Numbered from the stretch's first letter, positions 7,719-14,828 are shown. The stretch: DNA of 19,689 nucleotides from Lentimicrobium sp. (GCA_022758945.1 JAEMQE010000260.1:1-19689); one strand, 5' to 3'. Notes: generated from the letters alone by a model not told the origin. Made by a program: numbers and translations.

Positions 7719-8600
7719 ATGCAACTACTAGACGGAAAAAAAACTTCGGAAGATATTAAAAGCGAAATTGCTGCCGAAGTCCAAAAAATGAAAGCTGACG
7801 GACAGAAAGTTCCTCATTTAGCAGCCGTTATTGTTGGAAATAATGGAGCCAGTTTAACTTATGTAGGAAGCAAAGTAAGATCGTGTCAACAAATTGGATT
7901 TGAATCTACTTTGGTTTCTTTACCTGAAGATATCTCAGAAACAGACTTGCTCGAAAAAATCAAGGAACTAAACGAAGATGATGATTTAGATGGTTATATT
8001 GTTCAATTGCCTTTGCCAAAACACATTGACGAGCAAAAAATCCTTATGGCTATTGATCCCGATAAAGATGTGGATGGTTTTCATCCAGCTAATTTTGGAA
8101 AAATGGCTTTAGAAATGGAAACATTTTTGCCGGCAACTCCTTATGGAATTATGGAATTGTTGGAGCGTTACAAAGTAGAAACTGCAGGCAAACATACCGT
8201 AGTTATTGGACGTAGCCACATCGTTGGAAGACCAATGAGTATCTTGATGAGTCGCAAAGGATATCCCGGAGATTCAACGGTAACGCTTACTCATAGCAGA
8301 ACTAAAAATATAGAAGAATACACTAAAAAAGCCGATATTATTATCACTGCTCTTGGTGTTCCAAATTATCTTAAAGCAGATATGGTAAAAGACGGAGTTG
8401 TTGTAATCGACGTTGGTATTACCAGAGTCGAAGACGCCTCACATCCAAAAGGATATGTAATTACCGGCGATGTCGATTTTGATGAAGTAAGTAAGAAATC
8501 TTCATTTATCACTCCAGTTCCTGGTGGAGTAGGACCAATGACGATTGCAATGTTGTTGAAAAATACACTTTTAGCTAGAAAAATTAGAAGCAGAAAATAA
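7719..8600 (+). CDS. folD: Bifunctional methylenetetrahydrofolate dehydrogenase / methenyltetrahydrofolate cyclohydrolase
   Basis: Interconverts 5,10-methylene-THF, 5,10-methenyl-THF and 10-formyl-THF in the cytoplasm, supplying one-carbon units for purine and formyl-Met synthesis. The 293 residues carry the catalytic Tyr-Lys pair of the family (TYVGSK, Y48 and K52), QLPLP (96-100), DKDVDGF (115-121), the PATPYGI motif (the usual Cys of PCTP is Ala here), the dinucleotide-binding GRSHIVGRP (164-172) and a C-terminal PVPGGVGPMT. The start is the first ATG, directly after an A-run. It may be co-transcribed with ffh, as no clear promoter is visible in the 74-base gap. A bidirectional hairpin terminator follows. 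Confidence 0.97.
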   Translation: MQLLDGKKTSEDIKSEIAAEVQKMKADGQKVPHLAAVIVGNNGASLTYVGSKVRSCQQIGFESTLVSLPEDISETDLLEKIKELNEDDDLDGYIVQLPLPKHIDEQKILMAIDPDKDVDGFHPANFGKMALEMETFLPATPYGIMELLERYKVETAGKHTVVIGRSHIVGRPMSILMSRKGYPGDSTVTLTHSRTKNIEEYTKKADIIITALGVPNYLKADMVKDGVVVIDVGITRVEDASHPKGYVITGDVDFDEVSKKSSFITPVPGGVGPMTIAMLLKNTLLARKIRSRK

Positions 8601-8624
8601 TTTTTACAAATAGTAAAAACAAAG

Positions 8625-8649
8625 CCCAAGATGAGAGTCTTGGGTTTTT
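8625..8649. terminator. Bidirectional terminator between folD and rluF
   Basis: CCCAAGA (8625-8631) and TCTTGGG (8638-8644) form a G+C-containing stem with a 6-base loop. TTTTT follows on the plus strand, and an A-rich stretch precedes it (8616-8623, broken by one C), giving T's on the minus strand. It sits between two converging genes and can serve both. Confidence 0.8.
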
Positions 8650-8658
8650 GCTTTTTAT

Positions 8659-9471
8659 CTAATAATCCCCTTTTTTCTTAAATCGTGGATCATCTCTTTT
8701 TATAAATTCGGTTCTTCGTTTTGGTATTTCTTGTTTTGGCAAACTCGCTTCTTCTGTTTTGCTCGAAGGTTCTATTAATGCGTTGAGTTCTTTGATTTCG
8801 GCATCAGTTAAATCGCGAAAACGTCCAACAGGAATATCAAGCGAAATATTGATAATTCTAATGCGTTTCAAAGCCGTAACTTCATAACCCAAATATTCGC
8901 ACATTCTACGAATTTGACGGTTCAAACCTTGTGTCAAAACAATTTTAAAAGTGGTCGAACTGATTTTTTCTACCTTGCATTTTCGGGTAACAGTGTCCAA
9001 AATGGGTACGCCATTTCCCATTTTTTCGATAAAACGGTCGGTTATGAGTTTGTTAACTGTTACGGTATATTCTTTTTCGTGATTGTTTCTGGCGCGAAGA
9101 ATTTTGTTGACAATATCGCCGTCATTGGTCATAAAAATCAAGCCTTCGCTAGCTTTGTCCAATCGACCAATAGGGAAAATACGTTTGGGATAATTGATGT
9201 AATCTACGATATTGTTGCGTACTTCCAAATTTGTGGTACATTCAATCCCAACGGGTTTGTTGAAAGCTAAATAAACGGGTTTTTCGTTTTTCTCCCGAAT
9301 TAATTTGCCATCGATACGCACCTCGTCATCTGGCAAAACTTTAGTTCCTAATTCCGGCACGATTCCGTTGATGGTTACACGACCTTCTTCAATGATTTTA
9401 TCGGCTTCGCGACGCGAGCAAAAGCCTGTTTCTCCTATGAATTTATTGAGGCGTTTTAGATTTTCTTCCAT
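8659..9471 (-). CDS. rluF: 23S rRNA pseudouridine(2604) synthase RluF
   Basis: A member of the RsuA/RluB/E/F pseudouridine synthases, which isomerise specific uridines in rRNA; RluF of E. coli modifies U2604 of 23S rRNA. The 270 residues contain an N-terminal S4 RNA-binding domain (RLNKFIGETGFCSRREADK) and a synthase domain with the catalytic aspartate in GRLDKASEGL (Asp105), plus LTQGLNRQIRRMCEYLGYEV. The segments NKPVGIECTTN, NNIVDYINYPKRIFPIGRLD and GVPILDTVTRKCKV resemble E. coli RluF more than RluB or RluE, which is why I use that symbol. The tail from about 235 is charged and low in complexity (RRTEFIKRDDPRFKKKGDY). A TAnnTTTG match (TACTTTTG, 9476-9483) lies only 4 bases before the ATG, which would imply a nearly leaderless mRNA if it is used. 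Confidence 0.92.
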   Translation of the reverse strand: MEENLKRLNKFIGETGFCSRREADKIIEEGRVTINGIVPELGTKVLPDDEVRIDGKLIREKNEKPVYLAFNKPVGIECTTNLEVRNNIVDYINYPKRIFPIGRLDKASEGLIFMTNDGDIVNKILRARNNHEKEYTVTVNKLITDRFIEKMGNGVPILDTVTRKCKVEKISSTTFKIVLTQGLNRQIRRMCEYLGYEVTALKRIRIINISLDIPVGRFRDLTDAEIKELNALIEPSSKTEEASLPKQEIPKRRTEFIKRDDPRFKKKGDY

Positions 9472-9515
9472 TAGACAAAAGTAATCAATTATTTTGTTTG
9501 TGATTTCTAATCCAG

Positions 9516-10364
9516 TTATTCTGTTTCAAATAAAAACCGGGAGACTTTTTTATACAAATCATCATTATGCAAACTGTGTCCTAAGCCAGAAGTTTCAATA
9601 AATTGAACATCTTTCCAGGCACCTACAATTTTTTTTGCTTCTTTAAATAAAACAACTTTATCATCAATATCGTGTGCCACTAACCCTTTTATATCAATTT
9701 CGGAAGCGAATAATTCTCCTGAAAATTGTTCGAGGTTTCGATTTAAGACTGCAATGTATTTTTTTTCCAATGCTTTTGAAATTTTGGAATTCAAACTCAA
9801 TAAAGCAATGAAATTATGGAATATAATTTTAAAATCACTTGGAGCTCCTAAAACTACCATTTTTTGGATTGAATCACTTTGATATTTGTATTGATAATAC
9901 AAACAAGTTTGACCTCCCATTGAATGACCAATGAGGTAACGTGGTTTATATTTCTTGACAATTACGTGAATAAATTCGGCATATTTCGGAACTGTAAATT
10001 CTTTGCCACTTGATAATCCTTGAGCTGGTCCATCAATAGCAATGATGGTATGACCTGATTTTTTTAAATAGGGCAACATTTTTTTCCATCTTGAGGAGTT
10101 GCTTTCCCAACCGTGAACCAATAAAATAATTGTTTCATCTCCTTTCCAAGTATAGGTTTGAATGAAATCCTCATTATACTGAATGGTTTCTGAAAGAGCT
10201 TCTTGAAGGATTTTAGGAAGATTGTCTTTTGTTAACTTCCCAATTCTGGGTTCACTAAAAAAAGCGTGCGCAAGCTCCGTGGCTTTTTTTGGAAACACAA
10301 AACTCAAAAAGTTGATGTATAATCCAACGGATTTGGCAATAAAAAAATTAATGAATTTTTTCAT
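9516..10364 (-). CDS. Alpha/beta hydrolase family protein
   Basis: A 282-residue serine hydrolase of unknown substrate. The catalytic triad is visible: nucleophile Ser148 in GHSMGG, an acid in HDIDDKVV (Asp234 or Asp235) and His263 in GLGHSL. VHGWESNSSRW (83-93) supplies the HG oxyanion-hole motif, and AIDGPAQGLSSG follows as in many esterases and lipases. The first 25 residues are hydrophobic and basic (KFINFFIAKSVGLYINFLSF) and could anchor it to the membrane. It lies downstream of the DUF164 gene on the same strand, but a strong terminator hairpin ends just four bases before its ATG, so its expression may depend on read-through. Esterase or thioesterase activity is possible, but specificity cannot be read from the sequence. 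Confidence 0.9.
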   Translation of the reverse strand: MKKFINFFIAKSVGLYINFLSFVFPKKATELAHAFFSEPRIGKLTKDNLPKILQEALSETIQYNEDFIQTYTWKGDETIILLVHGWESNSSRWKKMLPYLKKSGHTIIAIDGPAQGLSSGKEFTVPKYAEFIHVIVKKYKPRYLIGHSMGGQTCLYYQYKYQSDSIQKMVVLGAPSDFKIIFHNFIALLSLNSKISKALEKKYIAVLNRNLEQFSGELFASEIDIKGLVAHDIDDKVVLFKEAKKIVGAWKDVQFIETSGLGHSLHNDDLYKKVSRFLFETE

Positions 10365-10367
10365 ATT

Positions 10368-10397
10368 AAAAAAAAGTCCCGATGTTTATCGGGACTT
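10368..10397 (-). terminator. Strong intrinsic terminator after the DUF164 gene
   Basis: AAGTCCCGAT (10374-10383) and ATCGGGACTT (10388-10397) are perfectly complementary over 10 bp with a 4-base loop. On the minus strand the stem runs into eight T's (10375 down to 10368). It lies 8 bases after the stop of the DUF164 gene and immediately in front of the hydrolase start codon. Confidence 0.85.
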
Positions 10398-10405
10398 GAA
10401 TAGAT

Positions 10406-11185
10406 TTAGAATTTAGCAAAAAGCTTTTCCATTTTCTCTTTCTCTTCTTCTGCCAGAACGCTGTCAACCAGTATTCTTCCTGAATGTTCGTCGGTGATGA
10501 TTTTTTTTCTTGCAGCAATCTCTACTTGTGTTTGTGGAGGAATCGTGAAAAATGATCCTGCAGAAGCTCCTCTTTCGATGGAAACAACGGCCAATCCATT
10601 ACGAACACTAGATCTGATTCTGTTATAAGCAGCCAATAATCTTTCTTCGATTAATGCTTGATATTCTGAAGATTTCTCGGATAAGAATGCTTCTTCTTTA
10701 GCAGTTTCAGACATAATTGCGTCCAATTCTGATTTTTTATGTTTTAAGTGATTAGACTTAGTTTCTAATCTTTCTTTTGATTCTGCAATGATTGCTTTCT
10801 TGTGTTCGATAGAAGCTTTCATTTCCTTGATTTGCTTTTCGGCCAATTGAATTTCCAATTCTTGAAATTCTACTTCTTTAGTCAAAGAGTTGAATTCTCT
10901 ATTGTTACGAACAGTTTCTTGTTGTTTGGCGTATCTTTTGATGGCTTCTTTGTGCTCATCAATTGCATTTTTCTTAACCTTGATAAGATCTTCGATAGTT
11001 TCAAGATCATTTTTCAATTTTTCTGAACGTGTGCTTAAACCTGCAACTTCATCTTCTAAATCTTCCACTTCAAGAGGAAGTTCACCTCTCACGTTTCTAA
11101 TTTCGTCAATTCTTGAGTCAATCAATTGTAAATCGTAAATTGCTCTTAACTTGTCTTCAACATTCAATTCTTTTGTAGCTGCCAT
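10406..11185 (-). CDS. DUF164-type coiled-coil protein with a cysteine-less zinc-ribbon domain
   Basis: A 259-residue cytoplasmic protein dominated by a long antiparallel coiled coil (about 10-180, very rich in Glu, Lys and Leu). It ends in the domain that in this family (C4-type zinc ribbon, DUF164) binds zinc with two CxxC pairs. The surrounding signature is kept (RGASAGSFFTIPPQTQ and DEHSGRILV), but the expected cysteine positions 208, 211, 232 and 235 are Ser, Ser, Asp and Ser, and the protein contains no cysteine at all. It therefore probably cannot bind zinc in the standard way. Family members have been proposed to bind nucleic acid, and I cannot assign a precise role. It follows the NIF3-family gene after 10 bases, a pairing that suggests an operon. 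Confidence 0.9.
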   Translation of the reverse strand: MAATKELNVEDKLRAIYDLQLIDSRIDEIRNVRGELPLEVEDLEDEVAGLSTRSEKLKNDLETIEDLIKVKKNAIDEHKEAIKRYAKQQETVRNNREFNSLTKEVEFQELEIQLAEKQIKEMKASIEHKKAIIAESKERLETKSNHLKHKKSELDAIMSETAKEEAFLSEKSSEYQALIEERLLAAYNRIRSSVRNGLAVVSIERGASAGSFFTIPPQTQVEIAARKKIITDEHSGRILVDSVLAEEEKEKMEKLFAKF

Positions 11186-11195
11186 ATTCTATTGT

Positions 11196-12290
11196 CTATA
11201 AGTACTTAACTGGATTTGTATTTTCTTCTGATAAAACGATTGCAAAATTAAGGATTTTTTTCCTAAGAAAATCAACAATATAATTTTTTGTATAGCGTTC
11301 GCTTTCAAAATGCCCAATATCGGCCAAAAGCAACTGATTTTCAGCTTCATAAAATTGGTGATACTTTAAATCTGCCGTCAAAAAAACGTCTGCTCCAGCC
11401 TGAATTGCGTTTTTTATGGCGAAACTTCCTGAACCTCCCAGAACGGCAACCTTTTTTATAGGCTTGCCTAAGAATTCACTATGGCGAATTCCTTCACTTT
11501 GCATTTTATCTTTCACGAAATTTAGAAACGCTTTTTCGTCCATTGGAATGCTTAATTCACCAATCATTCCAAGCCCCACATTTTGATTTTTATTCTGCAA
11601 ATCATAAATTTCATAAGCTACTTCTTCGTAAACGTGATTTTTGAAAAGTGCTTTGAGGATTTTGTTTTCCAAATGTTTTTCGAATGTCACTTCGATTTTA
11701 ATTTCGTCTCCTTCCACAAATTCAAATCGTTCTCCAAATTCAGGATTGCTATGTTCGTTACCCATATATGTTCCAATTCCTTTGGAGTTGAAACTGCAAT
11801 TTTCATAGTTGCCAATGTTTCCCGCACCAGCATCAAACAAGGAATTTCGTAGTTTTTCGGCATTTTCAGGAATAGTATAAGTGATTAATTTCCGAATAAA
11901 ATTGGCTTTCGGAATTAGAATTTTGGTATTGGTCAACCCCAAAGCATCACAAAATATTTTATTCACGCCTTCTTGATGATTGTCCAATGCGGTGTGAACG
12001 GCATAAATGGCAATATCATTCTTTATGGCTTTGATTATGGCTCTTTCTACATAGTTTTTGCCTGTGATTTTCTTTAATCCCGAAAATAAAATGGGATGAA
12101 AACAAACCACTAAATTGCATTTTTTGGCAATCGCTTCCTCAATAACACTTTCTAAAGCATCGTGACAAACCAGAACTCCTGTTGCTTCCGAGTCTTGATT
12201 TCCAACCAGTAAACCCACATTGTCAAAATCTTCGGCATAGGCAAGTGGTGCCATTTCTTCGAGTACGGAAATTATTTCTTTGATTTTCAT
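11196..12290 (-). CDS. NIF3 / YbgI-family dinuclear metal-binding protein (GTP cyclohydrolase I type 2 homolog)
   Basis: A 364-residue member of the Nif3-like hydrolase family, a widespread group with a two-metal site and no settled physiological role. Likely metal ligands sit in FHPILF (His65), HTALDNHQEGVN (His99, Asp103) and the C-terminal ADIGHFESE (His327, Glu331). Compared with short YbgI proteins it carries an extra central segment (roughly 130-235), matching the longer forms with a PII/CutA-like insert domain. It is the first gene of a minus-strand pair with the DUF164 protein. The leader contains a three-fold CACGAATT repeat, and a TAnnTTTG box (TATCTTTG, 12364-12371) is a candidate promoter element. 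Confidence 0.92.
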   Translation of the reverse strand: MKIKEIISVLEEMAPLAYAEDFDNVGLLVGNQDSEATGVLVCHDALESVIEEAIAKKCNLVVCFHPILFSGLKKITGKNYVERAIIKAIKNDIAIYAVHTALDNHQEGVNKIFCDALGLTNTKILIPKANFIRKLITYTIPENAEKLRNSLFDAGAGNIGNYENCSFNSKGIGTYMGNEHSNPEFGERFEFVEGDEIKIEVTFEKHLENKILKALFKNHVYEEVAYEIYDLQNKNQNVGLGMIGELSIPMDEKAFLNFVKDKMQSEGIRHSEFLGKPIKKVAVLGGSGSFAIKNAIQAGADVFLTADLKYHQFYEAENQLLLADIGHFESERYTKNYIVDFLRKKILNFAIVLSEENTNPVKYL

Positions 12291-12301
12291 TGTTTTTTAG
12301 C

Positions 12302-12336
12302 CACGAATTTCACGAATTGGCACGAATTAATTTGTG
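12302..12336. repeat. CACGAATT tandem repeat in the NIF3 / toxin-antitoxin intergenic region
   Basis: CACGAATT occurs three times (12302-12309, 12311-12318, 12321-12328) and is followed by AATTTGTG, so the last copy forms an imperfect palindrome (12321-12336). From memory, repeats of this wording are dispersed in Flavobacterium intergenic regions; a genome search is needed to prove that here. If the box at 12364-12371 is the NIF3 promoter, the repeat is transcribed as part of its leader. Confidence 0.65.
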
Positions 12337-12363
12337 AATACTTTTTTGTTTGTAATTTTTAAT

Positions 12364-12371
12364 CAAAGATA
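12364..12371 (-). promoter_or_regulatory. Predicted -7 element for the NIF3-family gene
   Basis: Minus-strand TATCTTTG matches TAnnTTTG. A second minus-strand match, TATATTTG, lies at 12439-12446. Neither has a clear TTG at -33. The first would give a leader of about 67 bases. Confidence 0.4.
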
Positions 12372-12462
12372 AAATATTATCCTTTTCTAAAATGACTTTC
12401 CTTCGAAAAATACTTGCTTAAAAGCGTTCGATTTTAAACAAATATAAATAACACGATTTTTG

Positions 12463-12470
12463 TATATTTG
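12463..12470 (+). promoter_or_regulatory. Predicted -7 element for the toxin-antitoxin / lpxK operon
   Basis: TATATTTG matches TAnnTTTG exactly and lies 20 bases before the antitoxin ATG. No TTG is found at the usual -33 distance. No obvious palindromic operator is seen next to it. Confidence 0.5.
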
Positions 12471-12490
12471 TAGTTCAAAAATTATTAGTT

Positions 12491-12754
12491 ATGACAACAA
12501 TAACCTTGAAAATTAACGAGCGTAGTAAAGCAGGAAAGGCATTCTTGGAGATGACAAATGTTTTGGCTAAAGATTCAAAAGGAATTGAAATAGTGTCCAC
12601 TGGAACAAAGAAGACCGTTGAAAAAAAATCGGAAATCTACAATCCTGAATTTGTAAAAATGATTTTAGAGAGAGATGCTGATATAAAAAGCGGTAAAATA
12701 AAATGTATAACCGTTGATCCTGAAGATGTATGGGGAAGTTTAGGCTTAAAATAG
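12491..12754 (+). CDS. Probable antitoxin of a YoeB-type toxin-antitoxin pair (DUF2683-like)
   Basis: A small protein of 87 residues. It begins MTTITLKINERSKAGKAFLEM and is charged through the middle; this start resembles the DUF2683-type small proteins that precede RelE/YoeB toxins in Bacteroidota. No recognisable Phd/YefM fold could be read by eye. The antitoxin role is therefore inferred mainly from position: its 3' end overlaps the toxin gene by 25 bases in another frame, which is typical of such pairs. A C-terminal acidic segment (TVDPEDVWGSLGL) could be the toxin-binding part. It is the first gene of the run leading to lpxK. Confidence 0.75.
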   Translation: MTTITLKINERSKAGKAFLEMTNVLAKDSKGIEIVSTGTKKTVEKKSEIYNPEFVKMILERDADIKSGKIKCITVDPEDVWGSLGLK

Positions 12755-13011
12755 AACCTAAAGCAAGTCTAGAGATAGCAAAACATAAAAAATCAGGCAA
12801 TCAAGCAAGTATTAAGAGAATCGCCAAGATTTTGGTAGAATTATCTGAAACACCTTATGAAGGAGTTGGAAAACCAGAAGAACTTAAACACGGACTTACT
12901 GGGTTTTGGTCTAGACAAATTAATCTTAAAGACCGCATGATTTATCGAGTAGAAGCTGATATTGTAACCGTTTTTGTAATTTCCGCAATGGGGTATTACT
13001 CCGATAAATAA
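12730..13011 (+). CDS. Txe/YoeB-family mRNA interferase toxin with catalytic His replaced by Tyr
   Basis: A 93-residue RelE-superfamily protein close to YoeB, a ribosome-dependent mRNA endonuclease. The core TPYEGVGKPEELKHGLTGFWSRQI aligns directly with the YoeB segment TPFEGKGKPEPLKHNLSGFWSRRI. Of the E. coli YoeB catalytic residues, Glu46 corresponds to Glu50 and Arg65 to Arg69 here. His83, in the terminal RYHY motif, corresponds to Tyr89 in AMGYYSDK. The toxin may be weakened or inactive, or use the tyrosine as RelE does. Its start lies inside the antitoxin gene, and its stop is 2 bases before the lpxK ATG, so all three genes are probably on one transcript. Confidence 0.88.
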   Translation: MGKFRLKIEPKASLEIAKHKKSGNQASIKRIAKILVELSETPYEGVGKPEELKHGLTGFWSRQINLKDRMIYRVEADIVTVFVISAMGYYSDK

Positions 13012-13013
13012 TT

Positions 13014-14039
13014 ATGAATTTACTCCGAAAAATACCCTTCCCATTTGCCATTTTATATGGATTCATTACCAGTATTCGGAATTTTCTTTTTGACAAAGGC
13101 ATTCTGAAATCCTATTCTTTTGATATTCCAATTATAGCAGTTGGGAATCTCAGCGTTGGCGGAACTGGAAAAACGCCTCAAATTGAATATTTAATTCGGT
13201 TGCTTTCGCCAAAATACAAAGTTGCTACATTGAGTCGTGGTTATAAAAGACAGTCGGAAGGGTTTGTTTTGGCTGAGGCTATTTTAAATGCTGAAATTCT
13301 TGGTGACGAACCCTTCCAGTTTTATTCAAAATTCAAAAATATTCAAGTTGCTGTTGATGCCGATAGAAAAAACGGTATTGAACAACTACTTTCACGAACC
13401 GATAAACCTGAAATTATCTTGTTGGATGATGCTTTTCAGCATCGGAAAGTAAAGGCAGGATTTTATATTTTGCTTACTACTTACGGCGATTTATATTCGG
13501 ATGATTTTATGTTGCCAACAGGAAATTTGCGTGAAAGCAAATCTGGAGCAAAAAGAGCTGACGTGATTATTGTCACGAAATGTCCTGCAAACCTTTCGCT
13601 TGAAGAACAAGATAAAATCAAAACCAAATTAAAATTGGCTTCCAATCAAGAATTGTATTTCTCCTTTATAGATTATGATGAATTCATTTATTCAGAAGAT
13701 AAATCAATGAAAGTAAGCGAAATCAAGAATGTTGATAAATTACTTTTGACTGGAATCGCAAAACCAAATCCATTTTTCGCATATTTGCAAAGCGAGAATG
13801 ATGAGAAATTGGTTTACCCTGACCATCATCATTTTACAGAAAACGATATTAAAAACATAGAAAATAAATCACAAAACAAGATAATCATCACCACCGAAAA
13901 AGATTTCGTGAGATTGAAAGGCAGGATTCAGAAAGAACAACTTTTCTATTTGCCTATACAAAGTTCATTTCTATCGGAGAGTGAAAATTTTGATAAAACC
14001 ATTACAAATTATGTGGGAACAAGTACAAGAAACCGTTAG
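13014..14039 (+). CDS. lpxK: Tetraacyldisaccharide 4'-kinase (lipid A biosynthesis)
   Basis: Phosphorylates the 4' position of tetraacyldisaccharide 1-phosphate to give lipid IVA, at the cytoplasmic face of the inner membrane. Its presence supports a Gram-negative cell with lipopolysaccharide. The 341-residue protein has a hydrophobic N-terminal segment (IPFPFAILYGFITSIRNFLF) for membrane association, the P-loop motif GNLSVGGTGKTP (44-55), SRGYKR, GDEPFQFY, LLDDAFQHRKV and the YPDHHHF motif of the active site. It starts 2 bases after the toxin stop and overlaps the following phosphorylase gene by 29 bases, so it sits inside a tightly packed operon. Confidence 0.96.
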   Translation: MNLLRKIPFPFAILYGFITSIRNFLFDKGILKSYSFDIPIIAVGNLSVGGTGKTPQIEYLIRLLSPKYKVATLSRGYKRQSEGFVLAEAILNAEILGDEPFQFYSKFKNIQVAVDADRKNGIEQLLSRTDKPEIILLDDAFQHRKVKAGFYILLTTYGDLYSDDFMLPTGNLRESKSGAKRADVIIVTKCPANLSLEEQDKIKTKLKLASNQELYFSFIDYDEFIYSEDKSMKVSEIKNVDKLLLTGIAKPNPFFAYLQSENDEKLVYPDHHHFTENDIKNIENKSQNKIIITTEKDFVRLKGRIQKEQLFYLPIQSSFLSESENFDKTITNYVGTSTRNR

Positions 14040-14823
14040 TTTTATAAAAGCAAAAACCAATTTTACTCCAGAATATGGCGTGATTTTAGGTTCAGGATTG
14101 GGTAGTTTTACCGATGACATTCAAATCGAATTCACCTTGCCTTACACTGAAATTCCAAATTTTCCAGTTTCGACTGTGCAAGGTCATAAAGGAGCTTTGG
14201 TTTTTGGAACCATTGGCGACAAAAAAGTGGTTGCTATGCAAGGTCGTTTTCATTTCTACGAAGGTTATTCAATGAAGGAAGTTACTTTTCCGGTTCGCGT
14301 AATGAAATATTTGGGTGTCGAAAAATTAATTGTTTCAAATGCTTCCGGTGGCGTAAATTCGAATTATAATGTAGGCGATATTGTGCTTATCAAAGACCAC
14401 GTCAATATGATGCCGGAACATCCTTTGCGAGGGAAAAATGACGAACGTTTTGGACCAAGATTCGTGAATATGAGCGAAGCTTATTCGAAAAATATGATTT
14501 TGAAAGCCAAAGAATTGGCTAAAAATCTAAATATTAAAGTTCAGGATGGCGTTTATTTAGGACTTCAAGGGCCAACATTTGAAACTCTTGCCGAATATAA
14601 AATGGTAAAAAATATTGGTGCTGATTGCGTTGGAATGTCAACCGTTCCCGAAGTAATCGTGGCACGTCACATGGAAATGGAAACTTTTGGACTGTCTGTT
14701 ATTACTGATATTGGTGACGAAGACAGCATCGAAACTATTTCTCACAATGAAGTTTTGGAAGCAGCAAAAAGTACAGAGCCTAAAGTCAGAATCCTAATCA
14801 GGGAATTGATTTTGAAATATTAA
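14011..14823 (+). CDS. Purine-nucleoside phosphorylase, trimeric (family 2) type
   Basis: Cleaves purine nucleosides with phosphate to free base and ribose 1-phosphate for salvage. I chose the ATG at 14011 (270 residues, MWEQVQETVSFIK), matching the usual N-terminus; an in-frame GTG at 13981 would overlap lpxK further. Motifs in order: GVILGSGLGSF (phosphate site), VQGHKGALVFG, MQGRFHFYEGY, SNASGGVN, LGLQGPTFETLAEY (with the base-contacting Glu191) and CVGMSTVPEVIVARH. The residue equivalent to Asn243 of human PNP is Asp233 here (SVITDIGDED), which may broaden activity toward 6-aminopurines. It ends an lpxK operon and converges on the histidine kinase gene with 5 bases between stops. Confidence 0.95.
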   Translation: MWEQVQETVSFIKAKTNFTPEYGVILGSGLGSFTDDIQIEFTLPYTEIPNFPVSTVQGHKGALVFGTIGDKKVVAMQGRFHFYEGYSMKEVTFPVRVMKYLGVEKLIVSNASGGVNSNYNVGDIVLIKDHVNMMPEHPLRGKNDERFGPRFVNMSEAYSKNMILKAKELAKNLNIKVQDGVYLGLQGPTFETLAEYKMVKNIGADCVGMSTVPEVIVARHMEMETFGLSVITDIGDEDSIETISHNEVLEAAKSTEPKVRILIRELILKY

Positions 14824-14828
14824 ATAGC

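Noticed and set aside
13981..14010. An upstream GTG start for the purine nucleoside phosphorylase
   Set aside because: The extension (MKILIKPLQI) only mirrors the lpxK reading and lacks support from the family; the ATG at 14011 gives the normal length.
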